From Terfezia claveryi (Eukaryota > Ascomycota > Pezizomycetes > Pezizales > Pezizaceae), in contig WHUX01000073.1 in the NCBI GenBank assembly GCA_015179025.1, positions 1 through 64,000 of the forward strand: DNA of 64,000 nucleotides, in the 5' to 3' direction. The notes below the pieces were generated by a model, which worked only from the letters and a program-made list of their open reading frames with translations, searched no databases and was not told the DNA's origin. Position numbers and translations under genes: made by a program. Of the stretch, positions 1 through 9,856 are shown in pieces (position 1 is the first letter of the stretch; every line of letters starts with the position of its first letter).

Positions 1-1
1 T

Positions 2-1313
2 CCTAGAAGCGGAATTTAATATTCATTAGGGAAGGGCATTCGACAGATCAGCAAAGGAAGGGCATATAGCAAACTTCAGAAGAATTATTGAGGCTAAGTT
101 AAGTGCACTAAAATATATATTAAGATGCAAGAGACTTCTAAAAGAAATCTAGGAATAGGACTCAGATACAAAGACAACCATGAGCGACTATGATTATTGG
201 GATTATATAAATGATAAGATTCAGAAGTTTCCGAGCTATAGAAAAGATAAAGGCCCTCTCATAATAGCATCTAGAAATAAAAAAGCTATAATACAGGTAC
301 TCAGGGAAGACTTACTTCCACCAAGACTTCGATACAGCAATCCAATCTAGAAACATATCTTACAGTCACTATTCATTACTATAGACTATAGAAAAAGAAT
401 GACAGCTATGGAGTCAACCTCCAGCTTCCCACCAATGTTTATCCTTTAGATACCAGCAGTATGGGTAAAAGGAATTTACCTCCTTGAGGAGGGAGGAATG
501 ACCTTAGCAAAATGCTCAGAAATTACGTTAATCACAAGTAGCCAGAATACAGCTACCTGAGTCCTTATTGGCAAGTGTATTAAACTACCAAGTGGGATAG
601 AATAGATAAACAGTTTCATTAAATACTTCAATACCAAGTTAGACAGGGTAGTTCAAGGGAAAATCAAGGCAGCTAAAGTAGAGGGGTTTAAATCTTACCC
701 TTTTGAGAGGAAGATCAAGGTCACATATCTGTCAAACACCTCCAACAAGGAGCTTATTTATATGGTAGCTAGTTTGAGAAGAAAGATATTCTATACAGCT
801 ACCCAACATCTGGATAATAAGGTAGTATCAATTAATAGAGAAACAATCAAGCTGGTAGTCCCCAACCTTTCAGAAAAGAAGGGGAAAAGAGCTTAGGATA
901 GGGCATATAAGATTACCCAGACTTTTGGCCTTCCTTTAGTAGTCTGGTCCCCTAAATGGTTGGTAAGAAACAAATACAGAGGGGACAGCTATAAGGGAAA
1001 GACATGCTCTTTTAGGTTCTTAGTCTACAAAAAGGACCTCACTATACTAGATGCCCTACTCCCTATCTCAATTCCAAATAGTGAAGAAAGAGTTTTTATC
1101 TATGAGTGTTACAAGGATAAGGTATTCTATATAGATAGTCTTGACTACATAGTATCAGAACCACACCCCATGCTTAGCTCAATTTCCATCCCTCTAGAGG
1201 TTCACTGTATATACTGCAACTTCAACAACTATAAGGCAGAGGCCTGCTTCTGCTGCATCAACAATGAGAGGCTTAATACCAACAAACTCAAACAAGCCTA
1301 TAAGGGAAAGTAA
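2..1313 (+). pseudogene. LINE ORF1 (Gag-like RNA-binding protein), broken
   Basis: The frame ending at 1313 can be followed without a frameshift back to the window start, interrupted by TAG codons and one TGA. In intact Tad-type LINEs this protein binds the element RNA and forms the transposition particle. Near the end (about 1207-1255) is a zinc knuckle of CX2CX4(Y)X4C form, CIYCNFNNYKAEAC: the expected His is Tyr, a CAC-to-TAC change in line with the RIP-like pattern. The last 50 bp overlap ORF2 in another frame. An in-frame ATG at 180 exists, but coding-like sequence extends upstream of it, so the true start is probably outside the window. Confidence 0.72.
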
Positions 1314-4300
1314 TACTCTAATAAATACTAGCTCTTACAGTAACTACAACAGAGGAGGGAAGGAGAAGATACTCATTTCTTACTATAATGTCAATAATAG
1401 CAGAATCAACACTCACTTATTTCTTAAATACACAAAAGAATCCGACATCATCTTTATTAGGGGACTAGTCATCTACCAGATACTAAATAGCCCTCATATA
1501 TACAATTACCTAAGCTTTAGGCACATTACTATACTCTATGAACATTGTAGGATTATAGGTTACATAGCCAACAGATATACGAAAGTGGCAAGTTTATATA
1601 TCAATAACAATATCTTATGTATACATATAGGTGACACTACAGTTATAGAGCTATACCTCAACAGGAAGGACTCTACCACTATATTATAACCAGACCTTAC
1701 AAAAATCCCACTCAATGGTAAATCGCTAGTAATAGGAGACTTTAATGCTCACCATCTATCCTAGTAGGAAGGCCTATAGACCAATCGAGGTAACATAGTA
1801 CAAGTATAAGCTAGTACAAATTACCTCATTCAGCAAGTAGACTACCAAGCACACATATTCTAATAAGGTGAATATAGGAGTCTGCTTGACTTAGTATTTA
1901 AAGGCCCCTAAATATTATGGATAGGATTGGACTATGCAGTACTCTTAAGGTATATTAAGACTAATACTCTAGAAATTCACCAGTATACTACAATTGACTA
2001 AAAATAGTAGGAAAATTATGTAGAAAAAGATAAGAACGGAACATTTCTACCCATATACTTTAGAGAAGTATACCAAGTCCTCTAAGAGCTTACTCAGAAA
2101 CATGTCATTTATAAGTTAGTATCTAAATATAGTAAAAAATAGTAGAACAAGAAGGTATCAGAGCAACTAGAAATGACTCGCAGAGCAGGGAAGATGAGAG
2201 AAGAAGGCTATAAGGAGGAGGGTAAGAAATTCAGAAGACTTATCAGGAAAAAAAATAGGGCATGCTGGCAGAACTTCTTAGAAGAGTAAGGGTAGTACTA
2301 CCCATGGGATATAGCAAGAATAGCTAGAGACTCTTTTAAATTCATACTAATTATGAGGGATCTTAATGACTATAACAAAATAGTTATGCAGTCAGACAGC
2401 AACAAAGTTCAAGCATTCCAAAAGTATCACCTGATTGTAGGAGGGCAGGTACAATAGCTTCAAGTTCTTATGATTGTCAAGTTGCCAGTAGGATACTGAA
2501 TAGCAGAAGATTCAAGTATTGAAAAAGTAAGGAGAGCACTAAGTAAGACCTCAAACAGTTCAATACTAGAACTAGATAGGATATTGTACCATCTCATAAA
2601 GCTCATTAAGGACACCAAACTCAGTGTGGCTCTCATCAACAATATAGCTAGAGTCTCGGAAGGTAACATCTTCCCTCCTAAATCATAAAAGACTTTATCA
2701 ATAGTAATGATACCCAAACTAGGTAAGGATTATACATAAGTTAAAGGATAGAGACCAATTATACTATCAAATACAGTTGGCAAGCTACTGGAGAAACTAA
2801 TAGCAGATGAACTCTAGCAGCAAAATAACCTATTCCATACACTACAATATAGCTCACGAAAGAGCAAATCAGCAATAGACATAATGATGATCATAGTGTT
2901 AATAATAGAAAAATCACTAGAAAAGGAAAAAAAAGTTATCCTGCTAGGAAAGAATATAGTTTCGGCCTTCAACAATATCTAAAGGAAAAAACTAATTTAA
3001 TTCCTCCAAGAGAAGGACACACCCTAAAGGATAGTAAGATTCATTAACTAGTTCCTACAACCATGCTCCTTCTCTATTACTTGGGACAGCTTAACAAGAG
3101 GAGAAGGATAGATAGACTAAGGAGCACCTCAATGTAGCCCCCTATCACCAGTTCTATGGCTAATTTACATAGCATATACCTTAAACAAAGCTACAGAAAG
3201 ATGTCTCTAATACCCTTAGCTAGTAAGATTAAGCAGCTGGCTTAAAATCAGTAAGCTACCGACAAACCCACTATTTATTCAGCTATTCTCATATGTAGAT
3301 GATGTCAACCCTCTTATTGTGAGCAACCTTAGTGCCAGAAATTATGACCTGCTAGTCCAAAGGGTAGACAGTATACTCAATGAGACAGTATATGAAGACA
3401 AGCTTCGATAGGACTCAAGTAAGGAGTCTAGGCTACATTTCTATAGGAAGGATAAAATTAGGTATTGCAAAACCCTAGGTATCATAATAGCTAGCAATCT
3501 CTCATGAAAAGTATATATTATACAGAGGACATTGAAGGTATAGAAGGTCTTAAAGGTACTCACCAGTCAAGGTAACCAAAATGGGAGCATGAGCCCAATC
3601 ACCCTTAGATCCCTCTACATAGGCTGTATAACTTAAAAGACTATCTTCATATGGGAGGCAGAGCTATGGAAACTGCAAGAACACCAACTTTTGCAATCAA
3701 TACAATGTCTAAAATACTCAGCCTTATGGAAAATCACTGGAGGATACTACAGCTCAAGCCACTAAAGCCTAGGATGGATTACCAACATTGAACCACTACA
3801 GGAAAAGATAGAGGATATGAGGCAATGCTGGGAGGCAAGAGCAGTTAAGACAGATGACTGGTAGGTTAGGAGACACATTGAAGAAGATACATCATGGAGG
3901 CAAAGCAATGACCTACACCATACGAGAACCCCAATATTCGAGGCTTTTTACTTCAATGGAGGAGACTCGGATGAGCTCTCATAGGGGGATAGAGAGGATA
4001 CTATACTCTTTGTCATCATCTATAGAGTAATTATAGATTTGAAGTCTAAGTCCTCCAAAGAATTAGGTCTATAGGCAATGGGGATAAGTTTAATATTAGA
4101 AGAAGGATGGAGGACGTGTTATATAGATAGCACTGGAAGAAAAGGAATAGTGGTGAGTGGAGTCTATAGCGAGGATCGAAGAGGGGGTACGATAGAGGAT
4201 TACAGAGGCTTCCTAGGAGACCAAGCAATGGTAGCAGACAGTAAACTCTTTGCAATGCAAATAGCCTTACAGAAAGAGAGCACAGACATACTAGTAATTT

Positions 4301-4911
4301 TATTCGACTCCTAGGCAGCAATACAGGCAATTCACAATATGGGCTCAGAGTCTCCACCTAGATCTAGCATCGAAAAGAGCATTAAATCCCTCATCACCTC
4401 TAATCAGTACAAGGATATCCAGATATTATAGATTAGAAGCCATCTTGGTATCACAAGTAACAAAAAGGCAGACCGATCAGTAAGCCTACAGTCACATCTT
4501 GGAGAGTTTATAGGCAAGTACTATACAATAACAGAAGAAGGACTTTGTGTAACTTCTAAAGTCAGGTGGAAAGAAGCAAGGACAAAAGAAGGCTTTGGGT
4601 TAAGAAGAGTGGAGTGGAATCGGCACGCCCTATCAGCCTACACCTGACTACGTTCAAATAGAGGTCCACAACGGAGCTGGCTACACTATATCTGCAAATC
4701 GGAATCAGCAGAGTGCCCATGTGGCTACCACACTGAAACTAGAGAGCACATAGTCTTCAAGTGCCCATGCTTCAACCGAATTCGTGAAGACCTGTTAGGG
4801 GGCAAGGGGAGCTGGGAGGAGCTAGATGAGCCAGACTGGAGAGAGGAGGATGAGGATAGATATGAGGCCACTGAGGCCTTCTTTAGTCTATTATATAAAG
4901 AGTTAATCTAA
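1264..4911 (+). pseudogene. LINE ORF2 (endonuclease, reverse transcriptase, RNase H), broken by many TAG stops
   Basis: One frame runs 1216 codons to the TAA at 4909-4911 with no frameshift. In order it shows an APE-type endonuclease motif GDFNAHH (about 1736); a reverse transcriptase with the motif GAPQCSPLSPVL (about 3121) and the catalytic YVDD (about 3295); an RNase H segment with FDS*AAIQAI (about 4303, stop in place of Gln); and the C-terminal cysteine-histidine finger CPCGYHTETREHIVFKCPCF (about 4716) typical of Tad-type elements. Several dozen codons are stops, nearly all TAG, where relatives have Gln or Trp. It cannot make a protein as it stands. Identification to the Tad-like group is firm; the exact family is not known. 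Confidence 0.87.
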
Positions 4912-5230
4912 GTTCAGCTATTTATCTACGAGTTCCCTTTTGTTGAATACCTTTATTCACGAGTCTCCTTGGTGTTTCCTTTAAGTCCATAGTTCTAGTT
5001 CTCTTAGTTCTGTAGTATATGGGGTTGAGGCTTAGTTAGGCTTTTGAGTCATTGGTTAGTCCATTAATGACAGTAGAAGGCATCTCCTCGCCATATGTAT
5101 TTATTTCTACGAAGGGATTGGCAGACTAACTTGCCTCTCCCTTGAACCCATCGGGCTTCCACGTGGCTCCTCATAGCCCCTTGTTAGGGCTGTAAAGGAG
5201 TACTAAGTATTTAAAAAAAAAAAAAAAAAA
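4912..5230 (+). other. LINE 3' untranslated region and poly(A) tail
   Basis: Non-coding tail of the LINE ending in about 18 A residues. The segment reading GGCAGACTAACTTGCCTCTC (about 5129) recurs in inverted orientation in the truncated LINE copy at 5737-6284, so both tails belong to one LINE group. This copy is clearly more AT-rich than the second, matching its mutated coding frames. Confidence 0.75.
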
Positions 5231-5289
5231 TCCGCACTTTTTGGACTGAATATGGTTGTGCAGATGTTGAGGCAGATATAGGAAATATG

Positions 5290-5450
5290 TAGAGAACTTC
5301 AAAGACGGGGGAAAGTATGAAGATGGGGATTTAAGGATATGAAACTGGGATATGCTGTGCTTAGCCTCGAGCTCTTTCTAATGAGCTTATTTTCGTGCAT
5401 GAGGGCCTTCTGTATATTGAGATACGGACGAATCCACACTTTTTGGAGAT
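5290..5450. repeat. Dispersed about 160-bp repeat, copy A
   Basis: This stretch resembles 9085-9240 in the same orientation over its whole length, starting around GGGGGAAAGTATGAAGATG and ending at GAATCCACACTTTTTGG. The copies differ by point changes and small gaps. A further partial match to its last 17 bp (AATCCGCACTTTTTGG) directly follows the LINE poly(A) at 5230. Its class is unknown: it could be a SINE, a short LTR piece or a segmental duplication. It supplies the shared ending KCGFV..S..RRP of two unrelated small minus-strand frames. Confidence 0.55.
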
Positions 5451-5714
5451 GGTTGAGGTGTTGTGTTGTGTACTGTACCAAGCAGTTTGGGACCCTGAAG
5501 CGGATGATGTAAGTGGAGAAATGTCAGACAGTGTAGCATGTAATCCAGTTGAAGAGGGTAGTAGAGACAACATAGCAGCATCATTATCATGGTCAAATAC
5601 AGAAGTAAACCATGATGTAGTTATATCAACCAGATCGCGATCACTTAAGGTCGCTTGGTCATCATCAAACAGATCAGCCTCAAGGTCCATGTCGGCTGGG
5701 TTGAAGTTGTCCAT
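5361..5714 (-). CDS. Small acidic hypothetical protein, C-terminus formed by repeat
   Basis: A 117-codon frame starts with MDNFNPADMDLEADLFDDD and is rich in Asp, Ser and Thr for its first 90 residues. The final 27 residues are encoded by the dispersed repeat of 5290-5450, so the original ending may have been different or spliced. Upstream, in the same direction, a TATA-like box lies at 6405-6413. Before the LINE fragment at 5737-6284 inserted, that box would have been roughly 130-145 bp from this ATG, a plausible promoter distance. I recognise no family. It may be a real small gene, now separated from its promoter, or an accidental frame. Confidence 0.35.
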   Translation of the reverse strand: MDNFNPADMDLEADLFDDDQATLSDRDLVDITTSWFTSVFDHDNDAAMLSLLPSSTGLHATLSDISPLTSSASGSQTAWYSTQHNTSTISKKCGFVRISIYRRPSCTKISSLERARG

Positions 5715-5734
5715 TTTGTATACTTTGTGAGAAG

Positions 5735-5736
<2 letters not shown>

Positions 5737-5768
<32 letters not shown>

Positions 5769-6284
5769 AAATTCCTACCTATGCGGCCCCGTTAGGGGGG
5801 CCATGAGGAGCCACCCGGAAACCCGGGTGGATTGAAGGGAGAGGCAAGTTAATCTGCCAACCCCGCGCAAACTAAATACACGGAGGAGAGGAGGCCCCAT
5901 GCTGTCATTAACGAGCTGGCCGAAGACCCGTGGGCCTGACTGAGCCTCCAAACTTGAAGAACTGAATGGAACTAATGAATGATGACTCGATAGGAAAATA
6001 AACTGAACTTATGAGAGATAAGCTGAACTTATGAAATGGAATAAATGGTCGTCACGTGACCAAGTGAAATGATACCCCAGTAGCGTGGTATAGTTTGGGC
6101 ACGTGACACAAATTACTGGAAGGCCTGGGACATGAATAAGGGAATTCGTAAAAGATTGAACTAACTGAGCTCATGGTATAAGAGCTTGAAAAAGGCCTCA
6201 GTCGCCTCGTAGGTCTCTTCCCCCTCTTTTTTCCATACCGGCTTGTCAAGCTCTTCCCAGCTACTCCTACCATCTAGAATCGTT
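5737..6284 (-). mobile_element. 5'-truncated LINE insertion (3' tail only) with 14-bp target duplication
   Basis: In the minus direction this is a LINE 3' tail ending in poly(A), seen as poly(T) at about 5737-5760 on the plus strand. It is bounded on both sides by the same 14 bp, CTTTGTGAGAAGTT (5723-5736 and 6285-6298), the duplication expected of target-primed reverse transcription. Part of it matches, inverted, the tail of the LINE at 4912-5230, but it is much more GC-rich, so it has largely escaped the mutation that affected that copy. It contains no protein-coding frame that I can support. Confidence 0.85.
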
Positions 6285-6404
6285 CTTTGTGAGAAGTTAG
6301 TAAGTTATAAGTGGGTTCAGACATATTGCATACCTGCTCTGCAACACTCCAATGCTCTGATGAGACTGGAGAATAAAATGAATTTGTTTCGAGAAATGTA
6401 TGCT

Positions 6405-6413
6405 CTTATATAG
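6405..6413 (-). promoter_or_regulatory. TATA-like box for minus-strand gene at 5361-5714
   Basis: CTATATAAG on the minus strand. With the LINE fragment and one copy of its target duplication removed, it sits about 130-145 bp upstream of the ATG at 5714. Assignment is by position and motif only. Confidence 0.35.
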
Positions 6414-6427
6414 CCGGATTGCCTATT

Positions 6428-6566
6428 TCAGACCAGCCTGGTCGGACTGCAGTCCACGAGATAGCCCGCCGGGGCCGGCCCAGGCTGTTTCAGACCAGCA
6501 CGGACCTCGGCCCTCAGTCCAGGTCCCCGGCGGACTGAAGGTTGGCATGGCCGGTTGGTGACACTG
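6428..6566. repeat. Partial copy of the GC-rich hAT-type MITE
   Basis: Resembles the right-hand part of the MITE at 8282-8752: both contain GCCGGGGCC(G)GCCC-AGGC, then GACCTCGGCC, and end in GGCCGGTTG..(A)CACTG. Only the right terminal repeat is recognisable. No matching left terminal repeat or 8-bp duplication was found, so this is a truncated or older copy. It supplies the final codons of the broken minus-strand gene. Confidence 0.5.
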
Positions 6567-8281
6567 GAACTTATGGTAGCTGCTAGCTTAATAAAAGTTG
6601 ACTTTTTCCCTGCTTGCTTTAGAGGGGCCGCCTTCGGTGCCATCTCGATGGAGGTTGACTTCTTTTGGGTTGGTTTTTGGAAATCCACCTTGGGTGCTTT
6701 CGCCCCGCCACATTCTAGGGGTTTACTGTTAGTGTCTGCGTATTGACTGTTGGTCAGCGTCGGTGGTGCCGCCCCTTTGTTGAGTAGTGCTGGGCAGCCG
6801 CTCATTCTTGTATCTATTGATATCTCCAGAGAGATAGTGCCTGCCGGAAGGCTGGGTGCCTTTGTTGGTTCAGGTGTATTGGATGTCGTGCTGAGGTCTA
6901 TGACCTCTATGTCCTTCTTCGAGGCTTGTTTACTTGCGTGGTAGTTCGAGATGAGTGACATTATTCTCGGGGGCGGTTCTGACGGAGTGGTGCCTACCGG
7001 CGATGCAGGTGCTGCAGGGGTAGTGTTGCAGGTTTTGGGTAGTGGTGGTGGTAAGGCTGGTGACCACCACTTGGGGGAAGTCGATGAGGACGATGTGGAT
7101 GGTGTCAGAGAGTAGCCGGCTCGGTATGGATGTCCTTCAAATGCCTCGAGTACCCTTTTTATCGTATTGACGTCCTTGTGTATATCACCTATTGCCTTGT
7201 ACATTTCAAGTCTATCCTGAGAGTCCTTAGCTCTGCTTGCCACCCCCTCCTCCCTGATCGCAGCCACTGCCAGATTGATGCCGGCCATAGCCTGGTCCTT
7301 CATGAGGGTGATCTCCGTGCCTTGGGCTCTCATGTGTTCGTTGAAGGATTTTCCAAGGTTGGAGTATAATTTCGTGACTTCTTCCTGAGCTACTACTAAA
7401 CTCTGGAGGGCTTTTTGGAACTCATGCCTTTGTGCTTCAAAGTGACCTGTGACATCATTTGCGATATTAACTAAAACCGCACTGTGCTCTTCTGTACTCT
7501 TCTTCTCCTCCTTGCTGGCTTGAACGATCTGTTCAACCCCTGTAGCGAAACACTTCTGGAGTGATACTTCCATTTAGTCGAAGCGGTCCCCTTCCAGGGC
7601 CGATCTGCTGTCCCAGTCCACAACCGAGGTGGAAGAATCGTGTTCTGAGGAGCAGGTGTTGTCCAGAGCCTCGTTTGCGAACTGGTGAAAGTCTGGGCTT
7701 GGGGCTGGTGTATCTGGTATTAGATCATGTGGTGATATTGATTCTGGCGAGTCATGGAATACTGTCGCCGAGTCGTCCTCTCCCTGCGAGTCCAGGACCT
7801 CCCTTGTAAAGCCTAGAGATGCTGCATCCTCTACCGGTGTCGTAGGTGAAAGTGGGGTATCCGGTTGGTACTTCCTAGGTATCGCTGTACTGTCGGATCC
7901 CATGTCTGAGTCTGAATCCGCATTCGTATCTGAGTTGCAGTCTTGGGAGTCTGGAATTTCTGTGTCTGCATCTGCGGCGTTGACACTCCGTGTGGACGGG
8001 AACGAGAGGGAGGCCTGGGTGGTCGCGGATTGTAATCGAAAACTCTATCTGTTCGCTGACCGGGTCGAGTGCCAGAATCGCCGTTGTTGGGTTCCTTAAA
8101 GCTTCTTCGATTTGGTCTACTGTTCCTTCTCTAGTAAATTCTGGGAGGTCGTCCGGACTCGATTCCAGTAATTGATGGCCTCTAGCTATTGCTGTGTTCA
8201 TTCGTTCTGGTGTGACCTCTAATGCCCTAAACGTATTGAAGCTGTTTAGAGTCCTGTAAGCTACGCCCCCTATGATAACGG

Positions 8282-8752
8282 CAGTGTTCTCAACAGGCCA
8301 GGCCAGGCCGGCCGAAGCTAAGGCCGGGGCTGGCCTGGGCCACTCTAAGGCAGGCCGGGGCTGGGCCTTCTTATTCAGGCCGGCCTGATTGAAGGCCTGG
8401 GCCGGTCCAGGCGGCCTGAATAAGGCAGGCCGCTTGAATAGCCTGAATAGCCTAGACCATAGCCTGAATAGCCTGGACCACGGCCTGAATAGCCTGGACT
8501 ACGGCCTGAATAGCCTGGACTACGGCCTGAATAGCCTGGACTACGGCCTGAATAGCCTGAATAGCCTGAATAGCCTGGACGGCCTGCTTACGGCCTGAAT
8601 AGCCTGGGCCAGCCTGGGGCCGGTCCAGGCTATTCAGGCCTTCTGAAAGTCAGGCCGGGGCCGCCCCAGGCGGTTTCAGGCCCGCACAGACCTCGGCCCC
8701 CAGGCCAGGCTTCAGGCGGCCTGGTCGGCGGCCTGGCCGGTTGAGAACACTG
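8282..8752. mobile_element. hAT-type MITE, 471 bp, with 8-bp target duplication
   Basis: Non-autonomous element with terminal inverted repeats of 23 bp and one mismatch, each starting CAGTGTTCTCAAC. It is flanked by a perfect 8-bp duplication GATAACGG (8274-8281 and 8753-8760). An 8-bp duplication with CAG-starting ends is the signature of hAT transposons. The inside is very GC-rich and holds a 21-bp tandem repeat. No transposase is encoded. It sits inside the coding frame of the minus-strand pseudogene. Confidence 0.9.
8431..8600. repeat. 21-bp tandem repeat inside the MITE
   Basis: About seven or eight imperfect units, clearest as GGCCTGAATAGCCTGGACTA plus C. The unit is a multiple of three, so it produces an open frame (Gly-Leu-Asn-Ser-Leu-Asp-Tyr repeated). 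This is not evidence of a gene, because the array lies wholly inside a MITE. Confidence 0.75.
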
Positions 8753-8821
8753 GATAACGGCCAGGCGTCCGCTATCCCTCCAACCTGGGGAGACCGGATG
8801 GAACATCCGTTTTGGGCTCAT

Positions 8822-9856
8822 GATTATTGGCCGCCGTGGTGTGACGTATGGCGGGCACTATGACTGTGGGGCTGGCACTGTGACCGTGGGGTTGAGTGCT
8901 GACCGTCGTGACAATATGACTGAGACGCTATGGTTCTATCTTATTGGCCCGGGCTTGGTGTGGGAGTTATCTTTTTGCTGATTGGCTCCTGGTGATGTGA
9001 TCGATATACGTATCCTGCTGTCTACGTGGCGAACACACGATACAGTGTGGGCCAGAAGAATTGCAGAATGTCGTGAGTTTTCAGAACTAGAACGGCGGGG
9101 GAAGGTATGAAGATGTGGACTTGGGAGTGTAAAATTGGGATATAGTGAGCTCGGCCTCGGGCTCTATCTGATGGACTTGTTTTGGTGCCCGGGGGCCTTC
9201 TGTGTGCTGAGATGTGAACGAATCCGCACTTTTGGTACTTGATATGTGAGGTGACAGGAGGCGAGGTTATATCATGCCACACATACTGTATTCTTATGGA
9301 TCCTACGGTTGTTGGAAAACAGCACATACAGAAAATCTCCGATCGAGTAGAACTTAGCTTTCTCAATGTACTTCATTATATGATCAAGCCGGTCGCTTGT
9401 CCGTGGGTTGTTCACTTTTTTAAGACTCCCCAAAGCTCTACCTTTCTTTCCAGGCCCGCGACGTCTTTACCCTGCCCCTACTTGCACCTCCTGATGTCTT
9501 TGCCCTGCTCACACCTCCTGAGGCCTGTACTCGTGGAGGCTTTCCCGTAATTCCGAATCTAGAATAATTTCTTGTCTTTCATCAAAGTAATCATCTTTAG
9601 TATTCACGGATTGGAGATTCATATCTGCAGGCATGATTCGTGTTTGTGGTTGTTGGGTTTTAAATATGTATTTTCTTGTGTTGTAATATATATGACACTT
9701 CAGAGACTACGTAGATCTAAGATTACAACGTTCGATCCTAGCCCACCGTCAACGGTAGCATCGTCGTGCAGTTAGAATTTGGCTTTACGCCAGTTGTAAT
9801 CCTTCGTGCCAGACTATGATTCTTCCAACCAGCAATACCACACACCTCCAAACAGC
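8822..9856. other. Intergenic region with no supported gene apart from a dispersed repeat
   Basis: Contains the second copy of the 160-bp repeat (9085-9240) and otherwise short frames without recognisable content. It forms the upstream region of the nuclease-like gene starting at 9857. Confidence 0.5.
9085..9240. repeat. Dispersed about 160-bp repeat, copy B
   Basis: Same-orientation partner of 5290-5450, less mutated and more GC-rich (for example CTCGGCCTCGGGCTCTATCT against CTTAGCCTCGAGCTCTTTCT). The two copies flank the segment holding the two minus-strand genes and the MITE. No terminal repeat or target duplication was found around it. Confidence 0.55.

Larger units (their letters stand above)
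1..5230 (+). mobile_element. Tad-like LINE retrotransposon, 5' end outside window, heavily mutated
   Basis: Non-LTR retrotransposon in the plus direction. Two overlapping long frames (ORF1, ORF2) are followed by about 300 bp of 3' UTR and a poly(A) run at about 5213-5230. Both frames are continuous in length, with no indels seen, but contain many in-frame stops, almost all TAG. That is the result expected from CpA-to-TpA change acting on CAG (Gln) and on TGG (Trp) through the other strand. The order endonuclease, reverse transcriptase, RNase H and C-terminal CCHC-type finger matches the Tad1 clade of fungal LINEs. The 5' end, and so the left target duplication, lies outside the window. Confidence 0.88.
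6428..8821 (-). pseudogene. Unrecognised acidic/coiled-coil protein gene, broken by a MITE, a frameshift and a stop
   Basis: Reading from ATG at 8821, the frame MSPKRMFHPV... is interrupted at 8752-8282 by the hAT-type MITE. When the MITE and one 8-bp duplication are ignored the same frame continues without a break (..GRLAVI then IGGVAYRT..). It then runs to about 8000, where coding passes to another frame by a single-nucleotide shift, through an acidic Ser/Asp-rich stretch (..DSQDCNSDTNADSDSDMG..). It meets one TAA (7574-7576) and continues in the same frame as a Lys/Glu/Gln-rich, probably coiled-coil region (7573 to about 7100) and a Pro/Ser/Thr-rich tail. The last residues come from a MITE fragment. 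No enzyme motif is visible. It could be a host gene or the first reading frame of a retroelement; I do not recognise it. Confidence 0.55.

Noticed and set aside
1264..4911. TAG reassigned to an amino acid, since the LINE frame is otherwise open
   Set aside because: Intact frames nearby (for example 9857-11068 and the Plavaka exons) have no internal TAG, and stops in G2 also include TAA and TGA. A C-to-T mutational bias explains the pattern.
8389..8598. Plus-strand frame with GLNSLDY repeats
   Set aside because: Lies within the hAT-type MITE and results from a 21-bp tandem repeat.
9022..9366. Minus-strand 114-codon frame
   Set aside because: Half of it is the dispersed 160-bp repeat and the rest shows no recognisable feature.
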